A DNA stretch of 64,000 nucleotides from NCBI RefSeq assembly GCF_010183535.1, contig NC_071330.1:2957717-3021716 (forward strand), in the 5' to 3' direction. This stretch comes from Caenorhabditis remanei (taxonomy: Eukaryota > Nematoda > Chromadorea > Rhabditida > Rhabditidae). A program made the position numbers and the translations under genes. The notes beneath the pieces are model-generated. The model saw nothing but the letters and a program-made list of their open reading frames with translations, was not told the origin of the DNA and did not search any database. Shown piece by piece: positions 53,901-63,100 of the stretch (positions are counted from its first letter, which is position 1; each line of letters opens with the position of its first letter).

Positions 53901-54347
53901 CAACATATTTCAACCTATTATATTCACGGCATGCTTCTTACAACCGCGCTCTACTGAAACCGAGAAATATTGTAAGCGAAATTGAGAGACTCAGAGAAAA
54001 AGAGACATTTTTCAAGAGCATTTCGGGCGAGCGCAGTTGTAAAAACTGTGACGAGCTAATATTTTCTGATAATTTAATCATTTCCCGTTTTTCAGGAGCA
54101 AAAATGTTTCGAATCGATCTCTCGTGCTATCGGAGATCTCTTCACAATTCACACTCATTTCATAACCGCCGAGAAGAAGGTGTCAGAATTCTCGACGATG
54201 CACTGGAAGCCACTCATCAAACAGATACTAATGCCACTTGTCAAACGGAAATTCATCCCTCCCGAGCATTTTAAGGAGCGGGAAGTTATTAAACAACTCG
54301 CAGATTCTCATGATTTATACAAAGTTTTTGAGAGATGTGGATCTTGA
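47979..54347 (+). CDS. mlh-1: MLH-1, MutL-homologue mismatch-repair ATPase, 754 aa
   Basis: Exons: 47979-48360, 48422-48590, 49865-49973, 50756-51254, 51414-51712, 52777-53225, 53787-53892, 54096-54347; phases agree (2265 nt). MLH1 pairs with a PMS partner as MutL-alpha, which nicks DNA after MutS recognises a mismatch. ATPase motifs are intact: KELVEN with catalytic Glu30 and Asn34, DNGKGI at 59-64, [10 protein letters not shown] from 93. [16 protein letters not shown] follows, then NGRSVRCD and [15 protein letters not shown] of the second fold. A low-complexity linker leads to the C-terminal dimerisation domain ([11 protein letters not shown]). The protein ends YKVFERCGS, two residues beyond the FERC that normally terminates MLH1. 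TTTTCCAG two bases before the ATG suggests trans-splicing. Length matches the human protein. Introns 2, 3 and 5 are filled with tandem repeats. Confidence 0.95.
48640..49520. repeat. mlh-1 intron 2 minisatellite (GCGCCAAAGGCACGCCAGA)
   Basis: About ten units of 80-110 bases repeat the phrase GCGCCAAAGGCACGCCAGA, with AAAAACAGCGATTTT and ATTTACCAAAGAAGTTT between. The same phrase occurs in intron 1 (48381-48397), intron 6 (53583-53700) and, inverted, as TCTGGCGTGCC in several places, so it is a dispersed motif amplified here. Confidence 0.8.
49990..50725. repeat. mlh-1 intron 3 repeats (CCACGCCCACTTTTGCA and inverse)
   Basis: Three units of about 250 bases contain GAAATCTCAAAGCTCCGCCC, GGCCACGCCCACTTTTGCA, ATTTCGTTAGTTTCTAA, AACTTGCAAAAGTGGGCGGA and a second inverted pair with AAGTGGGCGGAGCT. 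Each unit can form two hairpins. The intron is almost entirely this repeat. Confidence 0.82.
51289..51394. repeat. TTAGC-family MITE in mlh-1 intron 4
   Basis: TTACAACTGCGCTCCACCGA on the left and CGGTAGAGCGCGATTGTAAG on the right, with TTAGC and TTAATA ends. It fills most of the 159-base intron 4 and ends about 20 bases before the acceptor of exon 5. Confidence 0.7.
52245..52720. repeat. mlh-1 intron 5 CCGGAATCCGGAA microsatellite
   Basis: Dense runs of CCGGAATCCGGAAC and close variants at 52255-52430 and 52595-52710, separated by AT-rich sequence. Confidence 0.8.
53918..54062. repeat. TTAGC-family MITE in mlh-1 intron 7
   Basis: TTACAACCGCGCTCTACTGA and inverse GCGAGCGCAGTTGTAAAAAC, with TTATA and GAGCTAATA ends. 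Occupies most of the 203-base intron between exons 7 and 8. Confidence 0.7.
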
Positions 54348-54356
54348 AATTTTGAA

Positions 54357-54362
54357 AATAAA
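54357..54362 (+). promoter_or_regulatory. Polyadenylation signal of mlh-1
   Basis: AATAAA ten bases after the mlh-1 stop and immediately before the stop codon of the convergent receptor gene, so the mlh-1 transcript end must overlap the receptor's last coding exon. Confidence 0.6.
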
Positions 54363-56427
54363 TCAATTAGTAATTGTAACGAGTTGAGCCGATTGAACTG
54401 AAACTTTCGCGTTTGTCTGTGAATCAATTTTCCCTCGTTTCCATTGAAATGTCGACTTTCGTATGTTCTTATCCAGAATCAGTAGTACCACAGGGCCGCT
54501 GAAAATAATAGAAAATTTCAGATCTTAAATGGGATAAGGAATTTCAAAATTTCTATGATGAGCATGGTAAACTGATGGGTGAAAAACTTTGGCTAACAAA
54601 CGCTGGCCTAGAAATCCAAATAAAAAAGTTCGGCCAGCACTCTGACCGCTTTGAGTTTTCTTACTAGGGAAGGTCATAGAGTCAGTTTGGAGTCTTGGGA
54701 GGACCTAAATTATTGGAAAGCTGATAAAACGCTGCTTTCAATTATATATTTAGTTTTTGCCCTCGAGGCCTGGTATTCGAGAAAAACGAGGTCAAAAATG
54801 GGAAAAATGGGAAATTAATACTTTTCTGACACGAGAAAGAAAGTGTTGAAAAGGTAACAATTCTCTATATTTCCAAACTTTGACCTTGTTTTTCTCGAAT
54901 ACCAGGCCTCGAGGGCAAAATCTGGATATATAATTGGAATCGGCGTTTTCTCAGCTCTCTAATGATATAGGTCAACTCAAATCTGACTCTATGACCTTTC
55001 CTAATTAGTTTTTCGGACAGAAAACTCGTTATTTTTAAAAATTTTACCAAAAATCACACCTCAACATATAAAAATCATTTCCAACTTGCTGCCCTCCAAC
55101 AATCAATATCCGAGTCCATGTCCATGTTGTCAATGTATCCAATTTCGTGTTGAGATAAAAGAATTGCACAACCAACAACACTGTAAACCCAGCCGATGTG
55201 AACAAAGTGGCCACCGTCATCGAAAATTCCACATGTTTCATATGTTTCCCCATTTTTCTCAATTTCGTCGAAGTGACTATACTGGAGAAAATGATGAAGA
55301 CAAGGGTTACTGTAGAAATGAGCAGTCGACCGTATGTCGTTCGAGCCCACGAGAAATAGTGATCGTATACGATGACAGATTGACCATTTAGTGGGAGAAA
55401 GCTGGTGCGGGCGATGGCAACGGGCCAAGTGAAGATAATAGGGATTAGGAAGATGGCAAGGACCGATTTGAAGCAGTGCTGCATCCAGATCTGGAACAAA
55501 GGGGACATCAGGATAAACAGACACACATATAGGTCTAACCGATTTGTGCTGTATCGGATAGCTGACAGATGTATATCGATTGATATTCATTACCAGTGTT
55601 GATAGCATTTTTGCCAGTTGCACATACACGTAGACCGACCAATACGGGGTAAGATAATAGGCAGGATCCTTCAATAATGGTAAAAAGAATTCACATATCG
55701 GTCGGATATAAGAAGTTAGTCGGTAAAACGAAATGTCGAGGAGCAAGTATAATAGGGACTGAAAAATATATTGGATTCTGGGCTTCCAATTTCAAATTTA
55801 GAGTTAACACAACCAAAGATGTGAATTATGAGTCTGGCGCGACGTCGACGCGTTTAAAATTGTGATAATTACAAAAATCAATACTTGTTAAGACCCGGCC
55901 CGGATTATTGGCACCAAAATTTTCGAAATTTTAGAAATTTCTTGATTTTTTTTTGCGAAAGAGTCAAGCTTTCGACTATCCTTTCAGAATTAGAAAAAAT
56001 TCTGAAAAATCCTCAAATTGTTCAAATTTTCGATGAAAAAATGAAAAAATGTCAAAAAATTTGGTTATTTTTTGAAGTCGAAGATTCCCATCGGCCCGGT
56101 CCAGGCTTTAACCATTATGCAATTTTCCAAACTACCGCAAAACCTGGGTATATTTGTTTATCTACTATGGACATCCGGACACACCGACAGACCAGAACTC
56201 ACAACAATTCCATCAACCAAGTGTAGCGTAAAGAACGAGTCTCCAAACAGCTCTCTATCCTTCTTCTTTCGAATAATTGTTATCAAAAAAGAGGAATATA
56301 AATATCCAAATGGCAGAATATATGCCAATTGAATGCAGAATTTGATGTATTGAGAGGCATCTGAATCTCCAGAATCACAGTTTGCAGAGCTTCGAAGGGC
56401 GTCGTTCGCAGAATTCGTATCAGCCAT
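54363..56427 (-). CDS. Seven-transmembrane chemoreceptor, Srg-type, four exons, 336 aa
   Basis: Exons in order: 56427-56203, 55758-55540, 55490-55060, 54498-54363; all GT/AG with agreeing phase (1011 nt). Nematode Srg-superfamily receptors are G-protein-coupled chemoreceptors of sensory neurons. Hydrophobic segments include FCIQLAYILPFGYLYSSFLI (TM1), FFTLHLVDGIV then SLLYLLLDIS (TM2), YVYVQLAKMLSTLVMNINRY (TM3, with the family's N-R-x-T/S), VLAIFLIPIIFTWPVAIA (TM4), LLISTVTLVFIIFSSIVTS (TM5), VATLFTSAGFTVLLVVQFFY (TM6) and FYMLSGPVVLLILDKNIR (TM7). The C-tail is short. Class is assigned by overall pattern; Srv-like is the main alternative. The last coding exon ends 15 bases from the mlh-1 stop, convergently. 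The third intron contains a foldback element. Confidence 0.85.
54660..55013. repeat. Foldback element in receptor intron 3 (TACTAGGGAAGG ends)
   Basis: TACTAGGGAAGGTCATAGAG and the inverse ending TATGACCTTTCCTAATTA bracket paired arms with TTTTTGCCCTCGAGGCCTGG and CGAGAAAAACGAGG. Same family as 28123-28500. It fills most of the 561-base intron. Confidence 0.78.
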
Positions 56428-57063
56428 TCACTCTGGTTGTGATAATGAGGAAGTGGGGGAGGGGAGGGTGTTAACGTGAAAATATTTGGGTATATTAGAT
56501 TCGGCTCAGTGGACCGGATCGGTTATTTTCGAGTTCTAGTCTGAAGACCATTTAAAGGGCCCGTGTGAAAGAACGCGTGTGAAAGGGCCCGTGGGATTCA
56601 CAAAAACAATGAGTGAGGGAGAGTGAGAACGTAGTTTGATACGGATGTGTCTCGGCGATTTCACGTCACAGAGTCGCCAGAACATTCTTTAGGATTACGG
56701 TATGTGTTAGCGACGTGTCAAGTTTCGAAACCATTTCTCGATCGTCTTCTTCATTGGGGACGTCGTATTTCTCTGTCAAATTCAGAGGACCCATTGGAAG
56801 AGGACTCATTTGGCTGGAATCGAAGATGGCTGGTGAGAATTACGACACCGTGGCCGACTAGAAGACCCGCCCATATGTTTTATTTTTTATTTCCATTGCT
56901 TTCACGTGTTCTTCCAATTTGATCATCACTTGCACCTTTTTTAATTATCATGCGGGTCTCAAAAATATTTGAAATTTTCGAATAAATGTTTCATTACTCC
57001 AAAAAATTGTTAATAGTAAATAGGAATGAAGGATTACAGGGGTTCCGATAGAGTCAGCCTAGT
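56428..57063. other. Region upstream of the receptor; possible remnant coding at 56640-56870
   Basis: Receptor promoter presumably lies here. Plus-strand frames at 56647-56922 and an overlapping frame containing GPIGRGLIWLESKMAGEN look weakly coding, but neither has a clear start or splice partner. I cannot assign a gene. Confidence 0.35.
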
Positions 57064-57423
57064 TTGAGAATCGGTCAATCTAATTTGAAAAAGTTCAGAT
57101 TGCCTGTCGGGTCCCAAAAGACAATCCCCGACATTTCAAAAACCAGCATTATACCGTCCGGCTACCGACGGACCAAAGTGATTATCCGACACGTTTGCGC
57201 CAGCGTATTCATTGACCTGCCACAAAGCTCAAACTCTGGATTCCGTCTTTCTAGAAAGGAGATAGAGGCTTCCCTTTTCTTTGTGGGGGCGAGCTGTGTC
57301 CGGTGCAGCGGGATTCTCTTCATGACGACATTCAACGAAGATCTCAGTCTGTGGAGGAGCGACGCAGTGATGGATGAATACAATCGGCTACGCACTACAA
57401 TTGGTCAAGGCCCGATCGACTAA
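57064..57423 (+). CDS. Uncharacterised open frame, possible last exon (119 codons)
   Basis: The frame ends MTTFNEDLSLWRSDAVMDEY then NRLR and a stop at 57423. A diverged second copy at 59617-59740 keeps ITTFNEELKFWKSD and DEYNRLRA but is frameshifted, so at least the C-terminal half was once a conserved coding region. I do not recognise the family. The end is convergent with the minus-strand frame that stops at 57473. It may be the 3' exon of a longer gene whose 5' part I could not find. Confidence 0.35.
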   Translation: MRIGQSNLKKFRLPVGSQKTIPDISKTSIIPSGYRRTKVIIRHVCASVFIDLPQSSNSGFRLSRKEIEASLFFVGASCVRCSGILFMTTFNEDLSLWRSDAVMDEYNRLRTTIGQGPID

Positions 57424-57472
57424 GCTTTTTTATAAGTATATATTTATTAAAGAAAGATTAATGAAATAAAGA

Positions 57473-58544
57473 TTAATAAAATAAAAATATTGAAGAACAA
57501 TAATATGAATGGTGCAGGAGCGCGGGGGCTACAGATGAAGGAGGAGAAGCAGGTGGCGGGTGGGCGGAGCGTTGGTTTTTTTCCTGGGAGCTTGTGTATA
57601 TTGATTTTTGTAAAGCAGAAGAAAACTCACTGCCCAGTACGGTCGGCCGTTCCATTCCCGGGCGGGCGCCCTTCATCTCCCCACAGCTCCTTTTGGCGAA
57701 TCTAAAATATTATATTATTCGAGAAAAAATCGTTTTTTAACTAGTGACTTACCACAGCCAAGAGTGCCTTGGGCTCAGGCGTCCCCGCCCTCGGTGTGGT
57801 CGATTCCGGATACGGTGTGTCCGGGCGAGCCTCTTCAGCGTTTACGGTGGTGGTGGTGGCTGCGGGGTTGGAAGCAATCTTCAAAGATAAAACGTTTTTT
57901 CAAAAAAAAAAACTAAACCAACCGGCATTTAATTTTTGGGCTACAACAATTTTAGGGTACAACAGGGTACAACTGATTTTAGGGTACAATTTTCGTCATT
58001 TTAGGCTACAACTTTCATAATTTTAGGGTACAAAACTGGAAGGGTACAAACATTTTAGGGCACAACTATTTTGGGGTACAAACTTCTGATAATTTTAGGG
58101 TACAACTGAATACAATTTTAGGGTACAACCAATATAATTTTAGGGCACAACTAATTTTTGTTGCTAGTTATCGAAATTTTGAGATTTCCTGAAAATTTTG
58201 ATCCTAGGGTACATAGAATCAGAGACTACAGTGAACCATAAGGTAAATCGAGGAGCTTGAAGTCAATTCGATTCGAAAATATCTACGTTCGAACTCACAG
58301 TCGGTTTTCCGATATTAAGATCACCCAAAATGAACTGCTCAATTTCTCCATTCTGTCCTATTTTCACATGACCGAGTTTAACCTAGAAACATGATTACGT
58401 CCAACCTATTCACAGTTGTATACTCACTGTTCAAAAAAGATGTCGGAAGCTCTCAGTCTGAAGATATAGATCATCTTTAACTTATCCGGAATCGTGAGCT
58501 CTACAGGAGTGTCTTTTCGCCAGGATATCGAGGAATTTGATTTG
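57473..58544 (-). pseudogene. Unrecognised Pro/Ala-rich gene, copy 1, probably frame-broken
   Basis: Exons read as 58382-58299 (VKLGHVKIGQNGEIEQFILG), 57878-57753 (IASNPAATTTTVNAEEARPD), 57701-57631 and 57590-57473 (ending SIFLFY). These four join in phase. An upstream segment near 58544-58428 reads TPVELTIPDKLKMIYIFRLR and ends at a good donor, but its phase does not fit the next exon, so the gene is either broken or my boundary is wrong. The last exon and 3' flank resemble the gene at 59795-60478 (SVAPA then FILFY). Intron 57879-58298 holds a tandem repeat. Family and function unknown. Confidence 0.4.
57945..58160. repeat. TTTTAGGGTACAAC minisatellite
   Basis: About ten units of 14-25 bases built on TTTTAGGGTACAAC, in an intron of the unrecognised minus-strand gene. 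Confidence 0.8.
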
Positions 58545-58752
58545 TATTTGCTCTTTGCAGGATTTTGAAAGGCGCTGCGTTCGCGTCGCGTACAAAATAA
58601 TTGAGCAGACTGGTAACTTATATAAAACTATAAAAGCATCAACAACGACAAATTTGCTGTATGATAATAATTTTTCGAGATTCACTCACCAGGCGAGTAG
58701 GAATATTAGGAACAGAAAATATTTACAAAATAACAGCAAGATTTCTATAATA

Positions 58753-59110
58753 ATAGTAATACAACGACCGAAGCTCACATATCAGTCTGAAGATAGAATA
58801 CTGACCATCCGCCATCCGCTTATATACCCTCCGATAAATGGGGTGGAGCCTATTGCGGGAAGGATTGCCGTGCGGGCGGTAAACGGAGAAAGGAGGCCCG
58901 GTTGGCGGATGGTGTCCGATTGAAAGGTGTCTTTTGTCATCACCGCCCGCCGTTCCCGCAATAGGCTCCGCCCCATTTATCGGAGGTTATGCAACCCTTC
59001 GGCAAGGTCTCCCACAGTGCAAAAAAGAACTGCGAAAGGTGGGCCCGCTTGGCGGAAGGTGTCGTCATTACCGCACGCCGTCCCCGCAATAGGCTCCGCC
59101 CATTGTGTAG
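58753..59110. repeat. Foldback element, GACCGAAGCTCACATATCAG type, copy 1
   Basis: Starts with AGTAATACAACGACCGAAGC, then GATAAATGGGGTGGAGCCTA pairs with TAGGCTCCGCCCCATTTATC. A second CCGCAATAGGCTCCGCCCAT follows, so one half is tandemly repeated. The right terminal arm seen in copies 2 and 3 is missing. Confidence 0.75.
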
Positions 59111-59794
59111 ATATAAACAATAAGAGTGTGATAAGAATAGTTAAAAAGATATGATAGAGAGTAAGGATAAGGTAGAAAGTGAGGAAGCGCAGGTATGGAG
59201 AGATTTTGAACCAGACCATCAGTTAATGAGATACGCATACATGTATGTATAACACTGCGGATGGCAGAAAGCACGGCCTCCCAAACTGCAAAAAAGAACT
59301 GCAAGAAACGTAAATCCGATTTTTTCACGTATTAATTCAATTCTTTTATTTTTGCACTGTAAATGCAGTATTTTCAGGTTTTCAGGCGTCGTAATAGATT
59401 AAAAAAGGTCCCATCCATCAGAATTGTGGAAAATTAAATGCTCTATCTAATGAGCCAGAAAACGTGAATTTTGGTCAAAATAACTTTTTTGATACAGAAA
59501 AACACATTTTCAGAAAAATGAGATTTTTTGCCATTTCATCCAATATTTCTTTTCCAAGAAATGTAATAGTTTCAGAGCATCCTCGAATGCATTATGTGTG
59601 ACGAGCCGTGTCAGGGACAGTAAGGAACAGTAAGTCTCTTCATCACAACCTTCAACGAGGAACTCAAGTTCTGGAAAAGTGATGAAGGACGAGTACAATC
59701 GACTACGTGCGAGTTGGACTTGGACAGATCGACTGAACGTTTTTTAAAGTATATATATATATTTATTAAAGATTAATAAAAGATTAATAAAAGA
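59111..59794. other. Repeat-derived gap with a frameshifted duplicate of the 57-kb frame
   Basis: 59617-59740 on the plus strand is a broken copy of the end of the 57064-57423 frame, with an 8-base gap shifting frame after FWKS. The rest shows no gene. Confidence 0.5.
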
Positions 59795-60478
59795 TTAATA
59801 AAATAAAATAAATTTGGCTGCCGGTGCTGGAGCAACAGATGTCGTTGGAATCCACTGAACACTACTTTCCGTGTCTTCCGACGGTGAACGTGATCTTCGG
59901 GGAGAAGTTGGGGGGTCCGGAATCTTCTTCTGTTCTTTCGAAAATCCGGATGAATTTGCCACTGAAAATAGATGGATTGTTAAGATAAGTCTTGCAATGA
60001 TTTGATTACCTGTTTCAGTTTGACGATCTGGCGTCTGGAAATCCACACTGTCTCGATCTGGCATCTTCGGTGGCTCAACAGGGGTTTTCAGCTTGGATTC
60101 GTCTCGTGGAGTCGTTGGCTTTGGGACTCGTCGTGTAGCTGCACTGTGGGTCTTTTCTGATTTTCTGAAAATTTAATGTTGTCGCACTATATAGTCTTAT
60201 AAAAGCTCTAACTCACTATTCACCACCTCTGGAGTGTGAGAGGCATCTGACTCCATAACAAAATCCTTGAGGCTTGAGGTGTGTGGCTTGGTGGAGTCAT
60301 CAGAGGCTCGTTTTGGCGTTGTTTGGTCCGGTTGGCTGCTGCAGGAGTCCTGTTGCCTTTCCATCTGGCTCTTCTTGCGGTTACCAAAACCAGATGGAAC
60401 TTTACCGGTCTTGAATGGCGGTTGACCGGTGAGCCTTGCCAATGGTTCCCGAGACGTTGAATCGTGATGATTCGACAT
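59795..60478 (-). CDS. Unrecognised basic Ser/Thr/Pro-rich protein, three exons, 191 aa
   Basis: Exons 60478-60217, 60156-60010 and 59961-59795 join in phase (576 nt). The protein is low-complexity and basic, with SP and TP pairs (PDPPTSPRRSRSPSEDTESS, KPTTPRDESKLKTPVEPPK) that look like proline-directed kinase sites. There is no signal peptide or membrane segment, so it is probably intracellular and disordered. A strong acceptor (CATTTTCAG) four bases before the ATG suggests trans-splicing. Exon 2 uses the second of two nearby acceptors; the first would break the frame. Related at its end to the gene at 57473. Family unknown. Confidence 0.5.
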
Positions 60479-62057
60479 TCACTCTGAAAATGTATGAATC
60501 GAGAAAGTTTGAAAAAGTAGTGAAGGTTGAGGAAAGATTACGGTTTAAATATCAATTCGAAAATTGGCAACTTTTCGCGGCTCTATCAGAGTTTAGCGTA
60601 CTTAGCCTATTGTAGCGGATGGAGTGTCTTAAATCACAATTCTGAAGTCACATAATGATTTCCCGTCACATTTTACGTCTATATACCAAATTTCAAAAAA
60701 ACATGTCGGATAGAACTCCAGATTTGAGGAGGAAAATGAAAAGAACTTTTCAAAATTTTCAATTTTTTCACTTTCCTCTCTGTAAAAATTTTTTGAAAAG
60801 AGATATCCATGTTTACTTTCTACGTTGTCATATAAAAATGGTATTTTTAAACCCAAAACTAATCCTACAGCAAAAGTCAAAAATAAAAAAAACAAAAAAA
60901 ATCAAAGCTTTTCAAGCCAAAAAAAGACTTCCACTCTACGGCTCATTTCTCAGCTATCAGAAGTGATATGTATCACATTTTATGCTTTTTGTGAAAAAAC
61001 ACAATACCCACTTTTCAAACAGATTTCCAGATTCACTCACCTATTTTACCACCGAGACACACGAGTAGGAATATAAGGACAGAAAAAATAAACCAAATAA
61101 AAGTAAGTAACAACTAGATGTCTATAATAATAGTAATACAAAGACCGAAGCTCACATATCAGTCTGAAGAGAGAATACTGACTCTTCCGCCGTCAGCAGG
61201 CCTTATATACCCCCCGATAAATGGGGCGGAGCCTATTGCGGGGAGGATTACCGTGCGGGCGGTAAACAGTGAAAAGTGGCCCGCTTGGCGGAAGATGTCC
61301 GATTGGAAGGTGTCTTTTGTCAGCACCGCCCGCCATCCCCGCAATAGGCTCCGCCCCATTTAGCGGAGGTTATGCAACCCTGCGGATTGCGTCAGTGTTC
61401 TCTCTTCAGACCGATACAGTAGCGAGCATAAGTGAGCACCCCTTCGTACTTTCATGTGCATCTCGCCAGAAATGCTATAAAACGAACATACTTTTCAAAA
61501 ATTGAACACAAAGTCCTTTATCACACACATGGGTTTAAAGCCAGAAAGTATTAAAAATCCCTTCATCCCCATTCGATTGCGTAGCTGGCGGCGGTCCCTT
61601 TAGATCAGTCAGAGCGCACTCACACAGAAAATGGTTTGAACAAGCGTAAGAGTTTAAATGTGGGAAAGGTCATACCATTACTCAACCTATGTGGGAATGA
61701 AGAAAGGAGAACTCTCTGTCGATTCAAATTGGCAGAGAGTTGGAATGGCTGCGAAAGGCGCTATACATACGATTTTATTGATTTCCATGAAGCAACAGAA
61801 AGTTTTCAAGTGGGTACAGAAGCATGAGGGGTAGTAGGGAGGAATAGAAACATCTGAGAAGACTGCCGATTCATTTCGCAAAAAGTTGGAATTACAAACC
61901 CAGGAAAGGGGGACTGAAGGCTGGTCAATAGGGGAAGGGGATGGGATTGAATAGGAGATGAGACGCAAATTGGAACAAAAAGTTGGAAGTGGGGAGTAAC
62001 GTACAATATGAGATAAATGAAACTTAGAATGAATCGATATTTAGTTTTTTCATGTAC
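60479..62057. other. Gap with a foldback element; no supported gene
   Basis: 60490-61030 is AT-rich with no convincing frame. 61031-61120 (ATTCACTCACC, GAGTAGGAATAT) resembles 58681-58750, so the foldback and its left flank were duplicated together. The minus frame at 61687-61968 could hold a last exon for the gene at 62058 but I could not place its acceptor. Confidence 0.45.
61124..61441. repeat. Foldback element, GACCGAAGCTCACATATCAG type, copy 2
   Basis: Left arm TCAGTCTGAAGAGAGAATAC and right arm GTGTTCTCTCTTCAGACCGA pair; further in, GATAAATGGGGCGGAGCCTA pairs with TAGGCTCCGCCCCATTTA. The right flank reads ACAGTAGCGAGCATAAGTGA, as in copy 3. Confidence 0.8.
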
Positions 62058-62510
62058 GGTTGAAAAATGATCAAGAAATCTACAAGTGGTGTTTTCCACT
62101 CCGGAGAAAAAGATAACATCCTGTCGATTGCCAAGTGGTTGATACTCTGCGACGCTGTCGCATCCAATGAGAATGAGCTTGGCATTCTCGTTCACAAGGA
62201 GTTTGTAGTTATCAAACTGAGGAGTTACAGCCGCCAGAGTGATATGTTTGAGGCGTGATGCTTACCAAACAGAAGAAATCGAATCCGATGTGATTCCTGG
62301 TTGCAAACTCAAAGACTTCCTTAGGGTAGAACTTGCAATGCTGTAAGAAAATGGATTAGAAACTGAAAATTTGGGAATATGCAAAGCTCACCTGCCAACA
62401 AAACATCGGACCGAGAATCGCGGTTGATTGCTCGACGCACTCTAGTCGACCACAGAGTGGAGTTGCAGATTGTTTTGGTCCGCCGGCTCCGTGATGACAT
62501 GACGCTCGTT
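62058..62510 (-). pseudogene. Unrecognised conserved-looking gene fragment, three exons
   Basis: Exons 62510-62392, 62340-62266 and 62216-62058 have GT/AG and agreeing phase, and read TAILGPMFCWQ, then HCKFYPKEVFEFATRNHIGF, then LLVNENAKLILIGCDSVAEY and QDVIFFSGVENTTCRFLDHF. The composition is that of a folded protein. Upstream, the coding signal switches frame within the first exon (SKDSSHHFKNERHVITEP is in another frame) and ends in a stop, so the gene is probably broken by a frameshift. I cannot name the family, and the 3' end is unresolved. Confidence 0.45.
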
Positions 62511-62804
62511 CTTAAAATGGTGGCTACTGTCTTTTGAGATCGGTCTGACAGTCTGAAATTTTTTAAACTAGATTGAGCAATTCTGAAAAACTAGACTTAC
62601 CCTAACGTCACCCCGTGATAGGAGTAGCTTTTGTTCTGTGGTGATGCACGACACGGCTTTTCAACAATGTTCAGCAATCATCAGTCAAATCCAAAAAAAT
62701 TGAACTCTGTCCACCATTCTGATGTGAAGACATAAGGGGCGTTCACCGGAGCAATTTGACACAACTCTTCGAATAAAAGTATGATAAATAACAGTTAGAT
62801 TAAA

Positions 62805-63100
62805 AAAAAATAGTAATACAATGACCGAAGCTCACATATCGATCTGAAGAGAGAATACTGACTATCCGTCATCCGCAGGCCTTATATACCCTCCGATAAA
62901 TGGGGCGGAGCCTATGGCGGGGACGGTGGGCGGATAAGATGGCGGAAGATGTCCGGTTGGGAGGTGTCTTTTGGCATCACCGCCCGCCGTTCCGCCGTAG
63001 GCTCCGCCTCATTTATCGTAGGTTATGCAACCCTGGGGATTGCGTCAGTGTTCTCTCTTCAGACCGATACAGTAGCGAGCATAAGTGAGTACCCCGTCGT
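62805..63100. repeat. Foldback element, GACCGAAGCTCACATATCAG type, copy 3
   Basis: Starts ATGACCGAAGCTCACATATC and has the same pairs as copy 2 (AAGAGAGAATACTGAC against GTCAGTGTTCTCTCTT; GGGGCGGAGCCTA against TAGGCTCCGCC). Ends with ACAGTAGCGAGCATAAGTGA. Confidence 0.8.

Noticed and set aside
60629..60966. Overlapping frames on both strands
   Set aside because: AT-rich Phe/Lys-rich translations with no splice context.
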